From Amphirosellinia nigrospora (Eukaryota > Ascomycota > Sordariomycetes > Xylariales > Xylariaceae): a stretch of 64,000 bases of DNA. Under the pieces are notes generated by a model. It was not told where the DNA came from and searched no databases. It worked only from the letters and a program-made list of their open reading frames with translations. Below, piece after piece: positions 41,004 to 54,312 of the stretch. The first letter of the stretch is position 1. Every line of letters begins with the position of its first letter. The translations under genes were made by a program, and so were the position numbers. The stretch lies in contig SCHM01000004.1 in the NCBI GenBank assembly GCA_004123355.1, forward strand, positions 6,661,017-6,725,016. Reading direction: 5' to 3'.

Positions 41004-41823
41004 TTATTTTATTAATTAGTTAAAGCTTTAAAAAAATAACTATATAATTTTAAAAATTATAAAGCTATGCTTTAATTAAACTTATGTTCGTTTAAACTAA
41101 ATTATAATAAATTTATTAAATTTTAAATAATAGTTTAAATTTATTTTTAGTTAATATTAAAACTAAGAAAACTTGCGGGCTAAAAGTAAAAAAAGCTTAT
41201 AAAACAAAAGCGGGAATAATAGTAATAATAAAAATAAAAAAAATATACTAGTAAACTTAGCAATAAAAATCGCTTAAATAACTTAATAATAATATAAAAG
41301 CTATAAACGATTTTTCGCTAATAGTTTATATTAATATAAAAATATTAAATTAATATTTAATAAAGCTTAAATTTATAATAATATTATATTATTATTTATT
41401 TTAAAATAATAATTAAATATATTATTAATAATATAATATAGTTTATTATATTATAATTATATTAATATATTTTAACAAGCTTTTAATAATTTATATAAAA
41501 ACTTATAAAATATAATAAATATATTAAAAATATATTTATAATATTTTATATTATACGCCGAATTATAATAAACGATTAAAAACTACTTATAAAAGCTAAA
41601 ATAAAATATGCTATATATAAAATAATATAATAGCTAGCGCAATTAAAATAATAATAAATAGCGCGCGCATAACGTAACGTTATTAGCTTGTTAAAATTAT
41701 TATTAACAAAAAAAAAAATAATAATAAATTATTATTATTAATATTAATAGCGCGCTAAACGATAATAATAATAATATTTATAATAGTAATAATATTAAAC
41801 GTAAATTAATAGCTTTTTAATAA
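41004..41823. other. W internal region, middle part (decayed)
   Basis: About 820 bp of W sequence between insertions X1 and V. It is AT-rich with no readable gene. A few GC-bearing spots persist (for example cttgcgggc near 41171). Confidence 0.6.
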
Positions 41824-44032
41824 TAGTTATAAATTTATAAGCTTTAATAGTTATGTTTTACTATTAACTAAAATATTTATAATTTTTATTTATAATAACT
41901 GTTATTTATAATAAATATATAACTAAAAGCCTTTTAAGTTAAAGGTAAAAAAGTTTAAGTTTTTAAGATTTATAAGTATATTTAATAAGTTAAAGTTATT
42001 AGCTATATTAGCGTAGTTTTTTAAATAAGTTATTTTTAACGCGTTTATTATTTTGTTTTAATTTATAATAGCTTTTTTTTTACGTAATTACGTTAATAAT
42101 ATTTGTTTGCTTTATTAATAGTAATAATATATACTAAAGCTATATTATTATTTTATAAATAAACTATAAAATTTATTCGATTTTTTCGCTATAATAATAT
42201 ATATTTTAATAAAATAATAATTAATAAACGATATTTAGTTTTTTTTACGGTAATTTTTTATATATTATTATTATAAATAAAGTTATATTTTTTATTTATA
42301 TTTTTTTAAGCTTTTTTAAATATAAGAATATTTTTTTTTAAAAATCGATTTTTTTTTTTTGTTTTTTAATATTTTAAATAAATAATATAATAAAAATTTA
42401 ATAATAACGAAATAAATATATTTTATACGTTTTAAATATAATATATTTAATAACTTTTTTTTAAATATAAAATAAAATAATAATTATTTTTTATTAAATA
42501 AAATAGTTTAATAAATAATTAATATTTTAAATAGTTTATATTATTTTATTAGTTTATTATTTATATATAAAGTTAAAAATAAAATAATAGTTTTTAAAAC
42601 TTAGTTCGTTATTATATTTAATAAACCGCTATTAAAATTATTAATTTAAAATATATTTATAAGCGGTAATTTATATAAAATTATTAATAAAAAACTATTT
42701 AATAGTTATAATAAAATATTATATAATATAGTTTAATTTTATATAATTATATTATATTTTTTTAATAATATTATATAAAGCTTTTATATAATAGTTTTTA
42801 TTAATATAAATTATGTTTTGTTTAATTTTAACAAGTTTATTATTAATAGTTTTATTTATTATATTTTTATAATATATAATTATAATATTAAACGTTAGTT
42901 TTTTCGAAAAAAAAATTTTAGTTATAAAATATAATTTTATAACTTAAAAAATTATTTATAAATAATTTTTTATAGTTTTAAAATATTTATATCGTAAAAC
43001 TAATTATAAAATAATTAATTATATTAAACTATATAATAATAAAATAAACAAAAATAAAATATAATAAATTATTAATTAATATAAATTATTTAATTATTAT
43101 TTAATTATAATATTAATATATATAATAAATTAAATTATTATTTAATAAAAAAATATTTAAAATAATAATAATAATAAAATAAATAAATATTTATATTATA
43201 ATAAAAAGTTAAAACTAAAAATATAGTTAATAGTTAAAGTTTATAAATAAATAAATAATATTTATAAATAAAAAAAAATATACGAAAAAAATAATAAATA
43301 AATAAAAAAAAATAAATATTTATTAATAAGTTATATTTAAAAACGAATAAAAGTTATTTATTATTAAAAAAAATAAACTTAGCTAAAAATAATATTAATA
43401 AGTTTAAATAAATCTTTAAAAAAAACTTTAAAAAATAAAATAAAATATAAATAAAATAAAACTTTAAAATAAAATAAATTAAATAAAGCTTAAATAGTTA
43501 ATTAATAATTAATAATCGGTAATAATAAAGTCGTAAGTTTTAAATTTATATTATTTTTAATATTAAAATATATAAATAATTATAAATAAATAAATAAATA
43601 TTTTTTAAAAAATTATTTAAATTATTAATATTAAATAAAAAATAAAAAACATAAAATATAAAACTTTAAATATTAAGTTATACGTTAAATATAAAAAGTA
43701 AAAAAAAGCTTTAAATAATAAAATAGTTTTTAATTAAAATAAAAGAATTTTTATTTAAAATATAAAGCTAAATAAAAAAATTTTTTATCGATAAAAAAAC
43801 CTTTTTTTTTTAATTATACTTTTTTTATAAAACTTAAGCATTATTATTCGTAATAAATATAGTTATAATAAATAAAAGCAAGCATTAATAATAAATATAG
43901 CTATTTTACGTAAATATTTAAATAATTATTTATACTATAAATTTAAACTCTTTTTTTTTTTTTTTTTTATAGATTTTATATAAATATATATATATTAAAG
44001 CTTTATTTTTTTAAATATATAAAATATAACTA
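41824..44032 (+). repeat. V 5' LTR, interrupted by insert U
   Basis: The first 102 bp (41824-41925) and the remaining 189 bp (43844-44032) together match the intact 294-bp 3' LTR at 59407-59700. The intervening 1.9 kb is absent from the 3' LTR. Confidence 0.75.
41926..43839. mobile_element. Insert U, about 1.9 kb, within the V 5' LTR
   Basis: Sequence present in the 5' LTR of V but absent from its 3' LTR, so it inserted after V or during its decay. A short duplication (ACTA at 41922-41925, ATTA at 43840-43843, differing by one transition) flanks it. Its ends have a weak inverted similarity around TTAAGTT. It is AT-rich with no readable ORF. It could be a decayed DNA transposon or a fragment; the class is unknown. 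Confidence 0.5.
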
Positions 44033-46353
44033 TTTATAAATTATTTATAATATTATAAAATATTAAAACTATTTTTATAATATTTTTAATTAAATTAAAT
44101 AATTAATTTAATTTAAAAATATTAAAATATTTTTTAAAAAAGAATTAAAATAATAAGCGTATATAGCTATATATATAAAACTTTTATTAATATTTTAAAC
44201 TTATTTATTTCGGATATTTAAAGTAATAAATTTTTATAATAAAACTTTAATAAATAATAAAAAATATATTTATTTTAGCTTTTTAAATTATATAAAAACT
44301 ATAATAATAAGCTATAAAAACTAATTATTTCAATTAATTTAATATAATAATTTATAATATTATTATAATTATATATTTAAAAAATAAAAATTTAATATAA
44401 ATATTATTAATTTAATTATATAGTTTAATATTTAATTAATAATTATATAAAATTATAAATAAAAAAAACTAAGCTTAGTTTTTATTTAAATTAATAATAT
44501 ATTATAATAAAATAATTTAGTTTAATTTTAATAAAATATAAATTAAACTAATATAAATAATATATAAAAATTTTATTATTATTTTTAAAAAATAAAAATA
44601 TATTTTTTTTTAATAATTTATTATTATTTTATTATTAATTTATATATATTTATTAAAAATTAAATAAATAAAATAAAATTTATTTAATTAAACAAAAAAA
44701 TAAAATAAAATTATTATTTTTATAATAAAATAAATATTTATAATATATATTATTAATATTTTTTAATTTATAATTAAAAATAATTTTAGTTAATAATAAA
44801 CTAATTAATAAACTATTAATTAATTATTAAATAAACTATAAAAAATAATTAAATAATATAATTATATTTAAAAATTTAAATATTTTAAACTATTAAATAG
44901 TTAATTTATTAAATTATTATAAAATAACTTTTATTTTATTAAATAATAAAAAAAATAGCTAATATATAATTAAAATATTAATATTTATTTTTTATAATAA
45001 TATAATTAAAAATAAACTTAAATTTAAATATAAATTTAAACTATATAAAATTATTTTAAATTTAATATTAATTAATTTTATAATAATATAGTTAAAATAA
45101 TTAATAAAATTTATATTAAAAACTATATAATTAATAATTTTTTTTTATTTTTTATTTAATTATTTTAATATATTTATTAATTTAAAAACTATTTTAAAAT
45201 AAATTTATAATAATTATAATAAAAAAGCTAAAATTAATTTTTAATTATTTAGTTTTAATTAATATATATTAGCTAAATTTTTAAATTTTAAATTATTTTT
45301 ATTTATTTAATTAATAAAACTAAACTTAATAAAACTAAATAAAAAAAAAATTTAAAAATAAACTATTTTTTAATTAATAATTAAAACTATATTAAAATAT
45401 TTAAAAAAAATATTAATTTTAATATTTATATAAAATTATTTTTAAATAATTTATTATTTAATAATAATTAATTATAAATAAAATAAAACTTATAAAAAAA
45501 ATAGAAAAATTTATTATTATAATTTTATTTTTTTTTTTTATTTAAATAATTTTTATTTTATTTTAAAACTAAATAATAATAATAATAATTTTATTTAACT
45601 ATTTAAGCTTAACGTTAATAAAATATAATAATTAATTTTTAATAAATAATATTTTAATTATTATTAATAAAAATATATTTTAAAAAAATATTTTTTAAAA
45701 AATTAAACTTTAATAAATAAAAAACTTAAGTTATTATTATTTTAACTATATATAATATATTAAATATTAAACTAGCTAATATATAAAAAATAAACTTATA
45801 ATAAATATAAAAAAAAAAAAAATTTTAAAAAAATAGCTTTTTTTTAAAAAATATATTTTTAAAAAATATTACTAATTATAAAATAAATTTAATAAAAAAT
45901 ATTTAAATAAAAAGCTTTATTATATATTTATATTTTATATATAATAAACTTTTTTAATTATAAATAATTTTTTTAAAAAATAAAAATAAATATATATATA
46001 AATAAACTAAAAATTTATAAAAAAAATTTTTAAACTATTTAATTTTATTATTATTATAAACTTTTTATTAAAAAAATTATAAAATAAATAATAAAAATAA
46101 AAAAAATATTAATTAAGCTTTTATTATTATTAAAAATATATAAAAATTTTTTAAAAATAAATTTATAATTATTATTAATTTAATTTATAATATAATTTTA
46201 AATAAATATAGTTTAAATATTATAATATTTTATTAAACTATTAATAAAACTATTTAATATTTTTATTTTAATTATTTTAATTATAATATAAAATATTATT
46301 TACTAATAAATAAAATAAATATATAATTATAATATTTAATTTATTAATTTAAT
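44033..46353. other. V internal region, left part (decayed)
   Basis: Extremely AT-rich, with almost no C or G besides AACT/AGTT and AGCT contexts. No gene, RNA or GC island is visible. Confidence 0.6.
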
Positions 46354-46358
46354 ATTAA
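46354..46358 (+). repeat. Y2 target site duplication ATTAA, left copy
   Basis: ATTAA precedes the Y2 5' LTR (TGATAG...). The same five bases follow the 3' LTR at 54308-54312. Confidence 0.85.
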
Positions 46359-46561
46359 TGATAGAGCCCCAAGGGGTCTATATTACCAGTGGCTTCCTTG
46401 CGCGGAATATAAAGGGAAGCCACCTGGCAATACTTATATCTAGATAAACAGCTAGCACACTACTAGTTAGAGAATCTATTATTAGATCTATTACGTAGAT
46501 CTAATAATAAATTCTCTTCTTTTAATTAAGCTTTATTTTATAACTTATAATATTCTTTTTA
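46359..46561 (+). repeat. Y2 5' LTR
   Basis: 203 bp starting TGATAGAGCCCC. It contains a CTATTATTAGATCTA-type palindromic stretch around an AGATCT site near 46470-46510. It pairs with 54107-54307. Confidence 0.9.
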
Positions 46562-48789
46562 AAATAATGCTTTATTATGCAGTTTTATTATAAATATTAA
46601 ACTATACTAAAAACTATTTGTTTTTAGATTTTTTAAGGTTAAAAAATATTAATTTTCCCGGCAGCAATTAGCGCGCGTAATTATATATATCTGTTAATTA
46701 AAGCAAATATTGCGCTTTAGCGTCGATTTATTTTATACCTTTACCTTTGTACTCCCCGCGAAGCCTTTAAATAAACTAGTTATTTAGCTTTAAAAAAAGC
46801 TTAATAAAATATTTCCGTATTTTAAATATACTAGTTTTTGTAGCGTAACTAAAGTTATTATAAAATTGTAAACGTTACGGATTTTTATTAATTAATCGTT
46901 CTGAATATTCTAGTTTTACTATAAAATTTTTAAACGTTTTGGTTCGCCGTTAAAGTTTATAAATATACTAGTTTTACTATTAAAACATAGTTATAAATTA
47001 TATATACTTTATTTTACTCCTATTTGCGCATAGTTTTTTTATTCTTGAGTTATTATTTATAACGTTACGTAAAAACAATAAATCGTAAAACTAGTATAAT
47101 AATAATCTTTTTTATGTACTTAATTATTTACCGAACTAAACGCTAGATTTATTATTAGAAAACTTTTATTTAAAGTTTTTTTTTTTTAATTTTTAGCGTA
47201 GTAACTATTAAAATAAGCATTGTTATTATTAGCATAAGCTCTGTTAAAAACGTTTATAAATCGTCCGATAATATAATTTAAAAAATTAAAACAAAACAAA
47301 AAAATAAAATTAGCGCAAAAATAACCGAAGCTAATACTAATATTAAAGCTTAATTAATAATAATAAATTAAAAACTTACAAAGTTTTCGTTTAAAAAACT
47401 AAACTAGTAGCTAGGATTTAACGCCGAAACTATAAATATATTTTTAAAACAATAGCAAAACAATAATTTTAAGCAAAATCGAATTAAACTAAATATAAAA
47501 AAGCTATAAAAAAATATTAAGCAAATTAACGATAAATTTAACCTAATCGTATAAATAAATTAAAATTTTAACGCTTTTATAAAGTTCTAAAAAAATCGAT
47601 ATTATATTTTATTAATATCCTATTTTTAACCGCATTAGACTAGCAAGTTTTCTATAGTACGGCAATTAACCTTAATAATATAGCTATAAATAAAAAAAAA
47701 ACAATAATAATGCTCCCGCCCTTACTTCTAAATATAATAAGCGTAGCAATAATACCCCCCCCCGCCTTTTTTCGTTGCCCTAAGGGTAATAAAAAAACAT
47801 GGAATAATCTTTTAATTAAAACAAGCAATAATAATAACAATAGTAATAACAATAAAAACAATAATAGCGGAGCGGGCAACCCCGATAACAATCTAAATTA
47901 TTAAACAATAAAGCTAGCTTTAGTAGTTATAGCTATAGCAATAAACGTTATCGTTATAAAACCCCGTTTTTAACTATATTTATAATAAAAAATACTTATA
48001 AAATTAAACGTAAAAACATTAAAGTTTTAAACCCTAACTAAAACAACCTAAAAAATAAAAAAGTCGTTATAAATAAAAAAAATATTTATTAAATACGTAT
48101 ATATTTTCCCGACGTATTTAAGCTATATATAAGCTCGATAATATAAAATTATCGAACAGCAGCTAAATCTTAAAGCTATTTAACTACTTTTTCATAAGTT
48201 TTACCTTTTTATAATAAAACAATAAAGTTAAGCTTATTAATCGTTATATTTAATAAAAAGCAAGCTTAAGCTTAATATTTAAAAAGCTAAAAAAACGTTT
48301 TAAAATGTGCTTTAAATATACTATAAAAAAGTTCTTTAAAAATAACTTTTTTTACTCGATATAGCGCAAAATAAAAACGTATTTACTTAATTTATTTAAT
48401 ATAAGCTATAATATACCCGTAAAAATAAAACTTTAGCGTAAAACAATTCTAACTAGCAAAAATTATAAAAAATATCCGTAACTAATAAGCTAAAATAATC
48501 GTTGATTATATTTATTTACTAAAAAAAAAAAATATTAAACAAATATATAAAAAAGATCGATAAAGCGCGCTATAAATTAGAATAAAAAGCGGAGCATAAG
48601 TTCTTAAACGCTAAACTTTTTTGCGACTATTTAAAAAATAATAATAAAAACCTTTAGAATTTACGTCCTAAATATAATAACTATAAGTATTTTAATTATT
48701 ATCGATTAAAAAATAAATACTGATCCTATTATAAACGTTGTTATTATTTTAATAGTAGGCGTAATAAATAACGCAACAATAATTATAAC

Positions 48790-48995
48790 AAAAATCGCAG
48801 TTATTATAAAAAAAGCAACAAAAAAAGTGCTTATAAGGACAAAGAACATAATAATAAGGATAAAAAACGTAATAGCAGTCGCAATAGCAGTCAAGACTAT
48901 AGCCACAACCGCGACCGCAGCCGCGACTACAGCCGTAACTATAGCAGCAATTATAAGCGTTACTACGATAAAAAACGCAAGCTATTACAGCGTAT
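48790..48995 (+). pseudogene. Y2 gag remnant, Arg/Ser-rich nucleic-acid-binding tail
   Basis: One frame reads a series of RNSSR, SQDYSHNRDRSRDYSRNYSS and YKRYYDKKRK before a stop. Upstream (about 48660-48720) lies a transition-altered stretch with spaced Tyr/Cys codons that may be an eroded CCHC zinc knuckle. This arrangement, at about 2.3 kb into the element, fits a gag C-terminus. The exact gag frame is broken. Confidence 0.5.
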
Positions 48996-50884
48996 ATAAG
49001 CTAATAACGTGCGTTTAAATAAAAGAAAATCTAAATATAATACCGACAAAAGATACTATAATAGTAATATTTCTATATATACTTAGTTTAGCTTTTTTTA
49101 TTATAAATATTATAAAAATATAAATTATCCATATTTTTGTTTTATATATATGGAAATATAAGCTGTATATTCCGTTAAAATATATAGCGCGTATTAATAC
49201 TTTTTACTTATCGCTCCTGAGCGATATATATATAAATATTATACTTAAATACTACTTTTATAAAATAAACTTTTTAATATTTAAGCTAGTACGAATCGGC
49301 TAAAAAAAATATAGTTAAAAAATAAAGTACTTCCGATAATAATTCGTTATCTATATAAAATAAATTAAATAAAATCTTTAAATCGGAAATACTTATATTT
49401 AAAACGCTAAACGCGGACGCGTATAATAAAGCTTTACGCTTAAGCTATATACTTTCGCTTTCGCGCACGCGCTTCGCCAACCGGTTAAAATATAAAAATA
49501 TATGCCGATCTAGGTATAAGCAAGACTATAATTAGCATAAATACTTTAATACGCTAAAGCATATAAAAAAAACACGAAAGCTAAATAATTACCGTTAAAA
49601 CAAGCGTGTAAAAATAACGCGTTAAGCTAAATTTAAGTTCTTTATTCGAAAAATCGACAATAAAAACGGCCTAAAATTATAAAGTACAAAAAAAAGTTAG
49701 GTTATAAACGAAAAACTATAACTAAGTATACTAATTAGTAATAATTTCTTTTATTTTTATAAAGCTATTATTAACTATTTAAAAGCACTATTATTTTCTG
49801 CGATTTTAATAATTTTACTATTAATTTCGAAGTTTTAGTCCGTAGTTGTAAATATAACGAAAAATTATTAGTACGCTATTATAACTATTATAGCTAACGA
49901 AAGCGCGTATTTATAGGTCGAATATAAGCTATTATTTGTTAACTGTAATTTTTATTTTATAGTAGTATATAAAAATATAATAAACATTATAATAAACGTA
50001 AAAACTCTTAAAGTTATCCTGGTTATTAATATTACGAATATTTTAGTTAAAATAAATAAAAGTACTAACTAGAATAAATTTGCAAAAATTGTAATAATAG
50101 TATATATATTAGCTTATAAAAATTAGCTATAAAAACTCTAGCTGTCGTAGCGGTTACTCTAGCTATACTATTAGCTAAAATAGTTAGCTCGGATTTTTAG
50201 CTATTTAAATTTGCTCGTTATTATAATGCCGAATTTAATATAACGCTAATTATTATAGCTACTGCGACTGATATAATGCTAATAGAACTAGTATTTATAA
50301 ATAAATTAGCTAATCTTATAGTTACCTTTATAGTAGCGCTTAGTAAAACTAGCAACTATGCTACCGGTTTACGCAAAAAATAGCATTTTTGCCTTTAGCT
50401 ATTAATACCTCCGATGTTTAGTTTTTAAATATTTTTTATTAACGTAGTAATAATTTATTATAAGCATTAAAACTACGCTGCTACCGGAGGAACTATATAT
50501 ATTAGTACTAGAAAAGCTTTTTAAATTTAAGCTACTGGAAATACATTTTACTTTAAGTATTAAAAAGCCTATAAATTTCTTTAAAAATATAATTAATAAT
50601 ATTTATATTTATACTAAAAAGGCTTTTAAAGTAGCTAAGTTTGTTAAAATTATCGAAGCTTACGATATTTAAATAAATAAAAGCGAGGTTGATATTTTTA
50701 AAATAAAGCAGCTTAAAATTCTTTTTATCGACAATTAATAAAAAATAAAGCTAAATATAAAAGCTTATCTTTTTAGTCGAAAAAATATAGAAATTTTTAA
50801 TAAAACTTATAAAACTTTATAAAATAGGTTGTATAACTTAAATAAATAAAGCTATACTTTTCGCGTACTTTATATTTATTATTT

Positions 50885-51300
50885 AGAAAAAAGTTTACGG
50901 CGTAAATAAAGGCTAAATAGTTGTTAATCTACGACAGCTTAATAAAGTTGCTATCTTTAATAGTTATTTTTTTTTTATAAAGTAAAATAATTAAAAGTTT
51001 TTGTAGAAAGGCTTACGTTATTTACGTTAATGCTATTAGTTTTTTTTATTAATTTCTAGTTTATTTTAACTATAAAGATAGGTTTATTATTATTAGCCCT
51101 TATAGTATAAAATAATCTAACGTAGCATTAATAAAGTATATAAATTCCCTGGTTATGTTTAAAAGTATATAAACAAGTTTTTTGTTTTTACTTTTATTTT
51201 TATTGCTATTTTATCGATAATATTATTTTTTTTAATACGTTCGAAAAGTATATATAGCACTTAAACATTATTTTTAGCTATTTTAGTTAAAAAATATCGC
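50885..51300 (+). pseudogene. Y2 reverse transcriptase remnant (Ty3/gypsy type)
   Basis: In one frame, interrupted by transition-made stops, GVNKG is followed by IVVNLRQLNKVA and, further on, by a segment resembling the gypsy A(I)SFFYQF...RF.IISP core. The catalytic block reads YFIDNIIFFNTFEK (from about 51208), where the usual Asp-Asp is Asp-Asn; a G-to-A change explains this. The motif order is that of gypsy-type RT in ascomycetes. Confidence 0.75.
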
Positions 51301-53689
51301 TATATTACTAAAGAAATCTTTTATTAGTTATTTTTTATTAAACTTTTAAATTTCGTATTAACTTTAAGAATGTTTACTATTATTAAACGCGTATAAACGT
51401 TTAAATAGCTTGTATTTTTTAAGAACTTTTAGGCTTTTAAGCAGTATTTTCGGTATAAATAGATTTTTCCGCAACTTTTTCTTTATTACGTATAATTAGC
51501 CAAGCTTTTATAAAAACGCAAAATAGCTTTATTTGCTAAAGGTCGTTAAAAAAAAAAAGTAGTAAATAATAACCTAGGTTGTCGTAAGTACTACGTACGA
51601 ACTATATATTACGACCTTATACTAGCTAAAATCTTTTTTAACGCTATTTAAAACGCTATTTGTTCCGAAACTACGCTATACTATTATAACCTAGATCGTA
51701 TCCTATATTTATAAGTCGATAGGTATTTCGAACGAAGTTTCGGCGTTATAGTTTTTATATTAAGCTAAACTTCGAGTAAAAACCGGGCAAACTTAACTTT
51801 TTATGTAAGTATAGCTAGTTATATATTTAAATTAATATTTATTGTAAGCTAAAACTAAGTACGCCTTTTTAAACAAGAAATAGCGTATTTTATATAGGCT
51901 ATAAAAAAGCTTCGTATTAATTTACTCAAATAAACACCGTATAGTTGTTTTAATAGATTATTTAGCTACGAAAAATATTGTTAACTAACTTTATTAAATA
52001 TTTCTGTTACTAATAGAGCGAACAATCGGCTTGTTAATTTATTTATATATTTACGTAGTATAGCTTCCAAATATTCTATTTATTAAGACGCCTTAACTAT
52101 ATTCCGGATACGCTAAGTTGGCTTACTATAGTATAAAATGCTATAAACTTAAAGGCAAGTTAAAGCGATATAAGAATTTACCGTACAAACTCCGTATAAA
52201 ATATAGTAAAACATACCGCGGAAATAGTAATAAATAATACGTTTAAACGCGATTTCGAGCTAAAATATAAAGCAGACCTTTGTTATAAAAAATCTTGGAC
52301 GAATTTTATCGGGACTAATTTCGCGAGCTATATAATAACGAGGACGCTATTATTTTTTCTAAAGCCGGCATTTATTTTTTGTCGCAAACAGTTTAATTTA
52401 TAACAACACAAAAAAATCAAGCGACTTTACGTTTTAATACGTATAAACAAATATTATATGCTATATATAACAAAAAACATTATTTCGGAACCACCGTATA
52501 ATAAAAGCCTAAAACTGTATTCGATCTATAAAAAGTCGTAATATATTTAAAAATACTACAAATATTATCTAGAATACAATATTAATCGTAACAATAAACA
52601 AAAACTAATAGTAACTTATATTTAATTAAACTTAAAGATATATTACTAATATAAACAATGCAATTAATTTTATTTTATTACTACTTTTAGTTAAATTATA
52701 AATACCTTATAATAATTAAAAAGCTTTAATACGTATAATTATATATAACGGTTTTTGCTATACGTTTAAACGGACGCTTATAATCTCCGGTAATATAAAA
52801 TATACCGCCAAAAACTAAGCAATAATCTTAATCAAACACTATTTTAAATAATTAAAGTATCCTTAAAAAAATTATCTCCGATCGCAATCGCAAATTTACT
52901 TCCGACTTTTAAAAAAGCATATAAAAACATTAAATACTAAATTATTAATAACTACCGCGTATTACCTACAAAAAAATAATCTGTTTAAAAAAAAAAACCA
53001 AACGATTAAAATTATAATACACTTTATAATTATACATATCCTAAGTCGAACTAGCTTAATATAATCCCCGCTTTATAATAAAACCTTAACTCTACGTTTT
53101 TACAAGCTATATAATCTACCCCGCACGAGCAATTATTTAAGTTCAAGCTTCCTAGCCCCTCAATATACTTACGGCTAAACACATACAACTTCGAAATATA
53201 AAATCTTTACATAACTACTTATAACAAACACTAAATTAGCTATAAATTTCGCCGCTGCTATAGCGAAAAAACATTTTAATAATAAATACTAAGCATTAAA
53301 ATTTAAACTAAATAATAAAGTTTTTTCCGCCTATAAACAATTATTATTACCCGGCAGCCCCAAAAGTACTTATAGCAACGTACTAAACCTTAGGTTATTA
53401 AACACAAATCAGCAACCTAGCCTACGAACTAGATTCCTTACTACTATTATATATACCCTATTATTTCCGTCGTATAGTTATAACCGTGCAAAAACAACAA
53501 AAACCCTTTTAAGCAAACAATACCCCTGCCAAAGCCCGTCGAAACTAACTAGCACTCTAACAATAACAATAAAAAAATATCTACAAAATAAAAATTATAC
53601 TCAACATCGTCCCAACCAAAAAAAAAATAACTTCGACTACTTAATCAAATAAAAAAAATAAGGTCACAAGCACAACCGTTACACTTAGC

Positions 53690-53936
53690 ACACCACCTTC
53701 GCCACTTGCAAAAACTCATCAACAAGTACTAGTCCAGATACAGCCCCCGCCCTGCACTGCCAAAAAAAAAAAAGCAGCCTCCCGCAGAGCTGCCACTTAT
53801 TCTAGACCTGGCAAGCGCCCTTGTAGGAGGCCACGCAAAGTAATTAATGCTCCGGCTCCAGCGCCAACACCAACTCCGGTACCAACTCCTGCCAACCCCC
53901 TACTATTAACGCCACCGCACTTAACGCACCTCTAAA
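53690..53936 (+). other. Near-normal GC island in the 3' part of Y2
   Basis: About 250 bp of nearly ordinary composition, rich in C on the plus strand, within the AT-rich block. One frame reads a basic stretch (AASRRAATYSRPGKRPCRRP) followed by an Ala/Pro/Thr-rich tail ending at a stop near 53936, plausible as the end of the Y polyprotein. It escaped most RIP. Confidence 0.6.
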
Positions 53937-54106
53937 TAAGTTTCCTACTTTCGCCGAAGCTCTAAATTATAACTACCCATAAATAAATAGTAAAAAAAAA
54001 AAACAAATAAAATATTACCTAATACTATATAAAAAAAATTATAATTATAATAGCTTAGCTAAATCGATCTACTAAAGTTAGCAAAGATTTTCTATGCCCC
54101 AGCATT

Positions 54107-54307
54107 TAATAAAGCCCCTAAAAAGTCTATATTACTAATAGCTTCCCTGCACGGAGCGCAAAAAAAACCACCTAATAACACCTATATCTAAATAAACAGC
54201 TAGCACACTACCAGTCAAAAAATCTATTATTAGATCTACTACGTGGATCTAATAATAAATTCTCTTCCTTTAATCAAGCTTACTTTATAACCCATAATAT
54301 TTTCTTA
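54107..54307 (+). repeat. Y2 3' LTR
   Basis: 201 bp; it pairs with 46359-46561. The TG start has become TA, and the differences from the 5' LTR are mostly transitions. It is followed by ATTAA. Confidence 0.88.
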
Positions 54308-54312
54308 ATTAA

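Larger units (their letters stand above)
46359..54307 (+). mobile_element. Element Y2: Ty3/gypsy retrotransposon inserted in V, least mutated copy
   Basis: A full-length plus-strand copy, 7,949 bp, with LTRs 46359-46561 and 54107-54307 and ATTAA target duplications. It is clearly less AT-converted than its surroundings. Readable remnants include a low-complexity Asn/Ser stretch (about 47816-47900), an Arg/Ser-rich gag-like tail (about 48790-48995), a gypsy-type reverse transcriptase (about 50885-51300), an RNase H-like segment near 51690-51730 (YNLDRILYL then VD) and a basic, Pro-rich tail (about 53700-53935). All frames carry stops created by transitions, so it is dead. Its lower RIP load and position inside V mark it as a late insertion. 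Confidence 0.9.

Noticed and set aside
47652-47904. Overlapping ORFs on both strands in Y2
   Set aside because: Low-complexity Leu and Asn runs from A/T-rich triplets inside the decayed gag region; they are not independent genes.
48706-49018. Hydrophobic minus-strand ORF and its plus-strand partner in Y2
   Set aside because: Ile/Val/Thr-rich translation is the antisense or wrong frame of the Arg/Ser-rich gag remnant.
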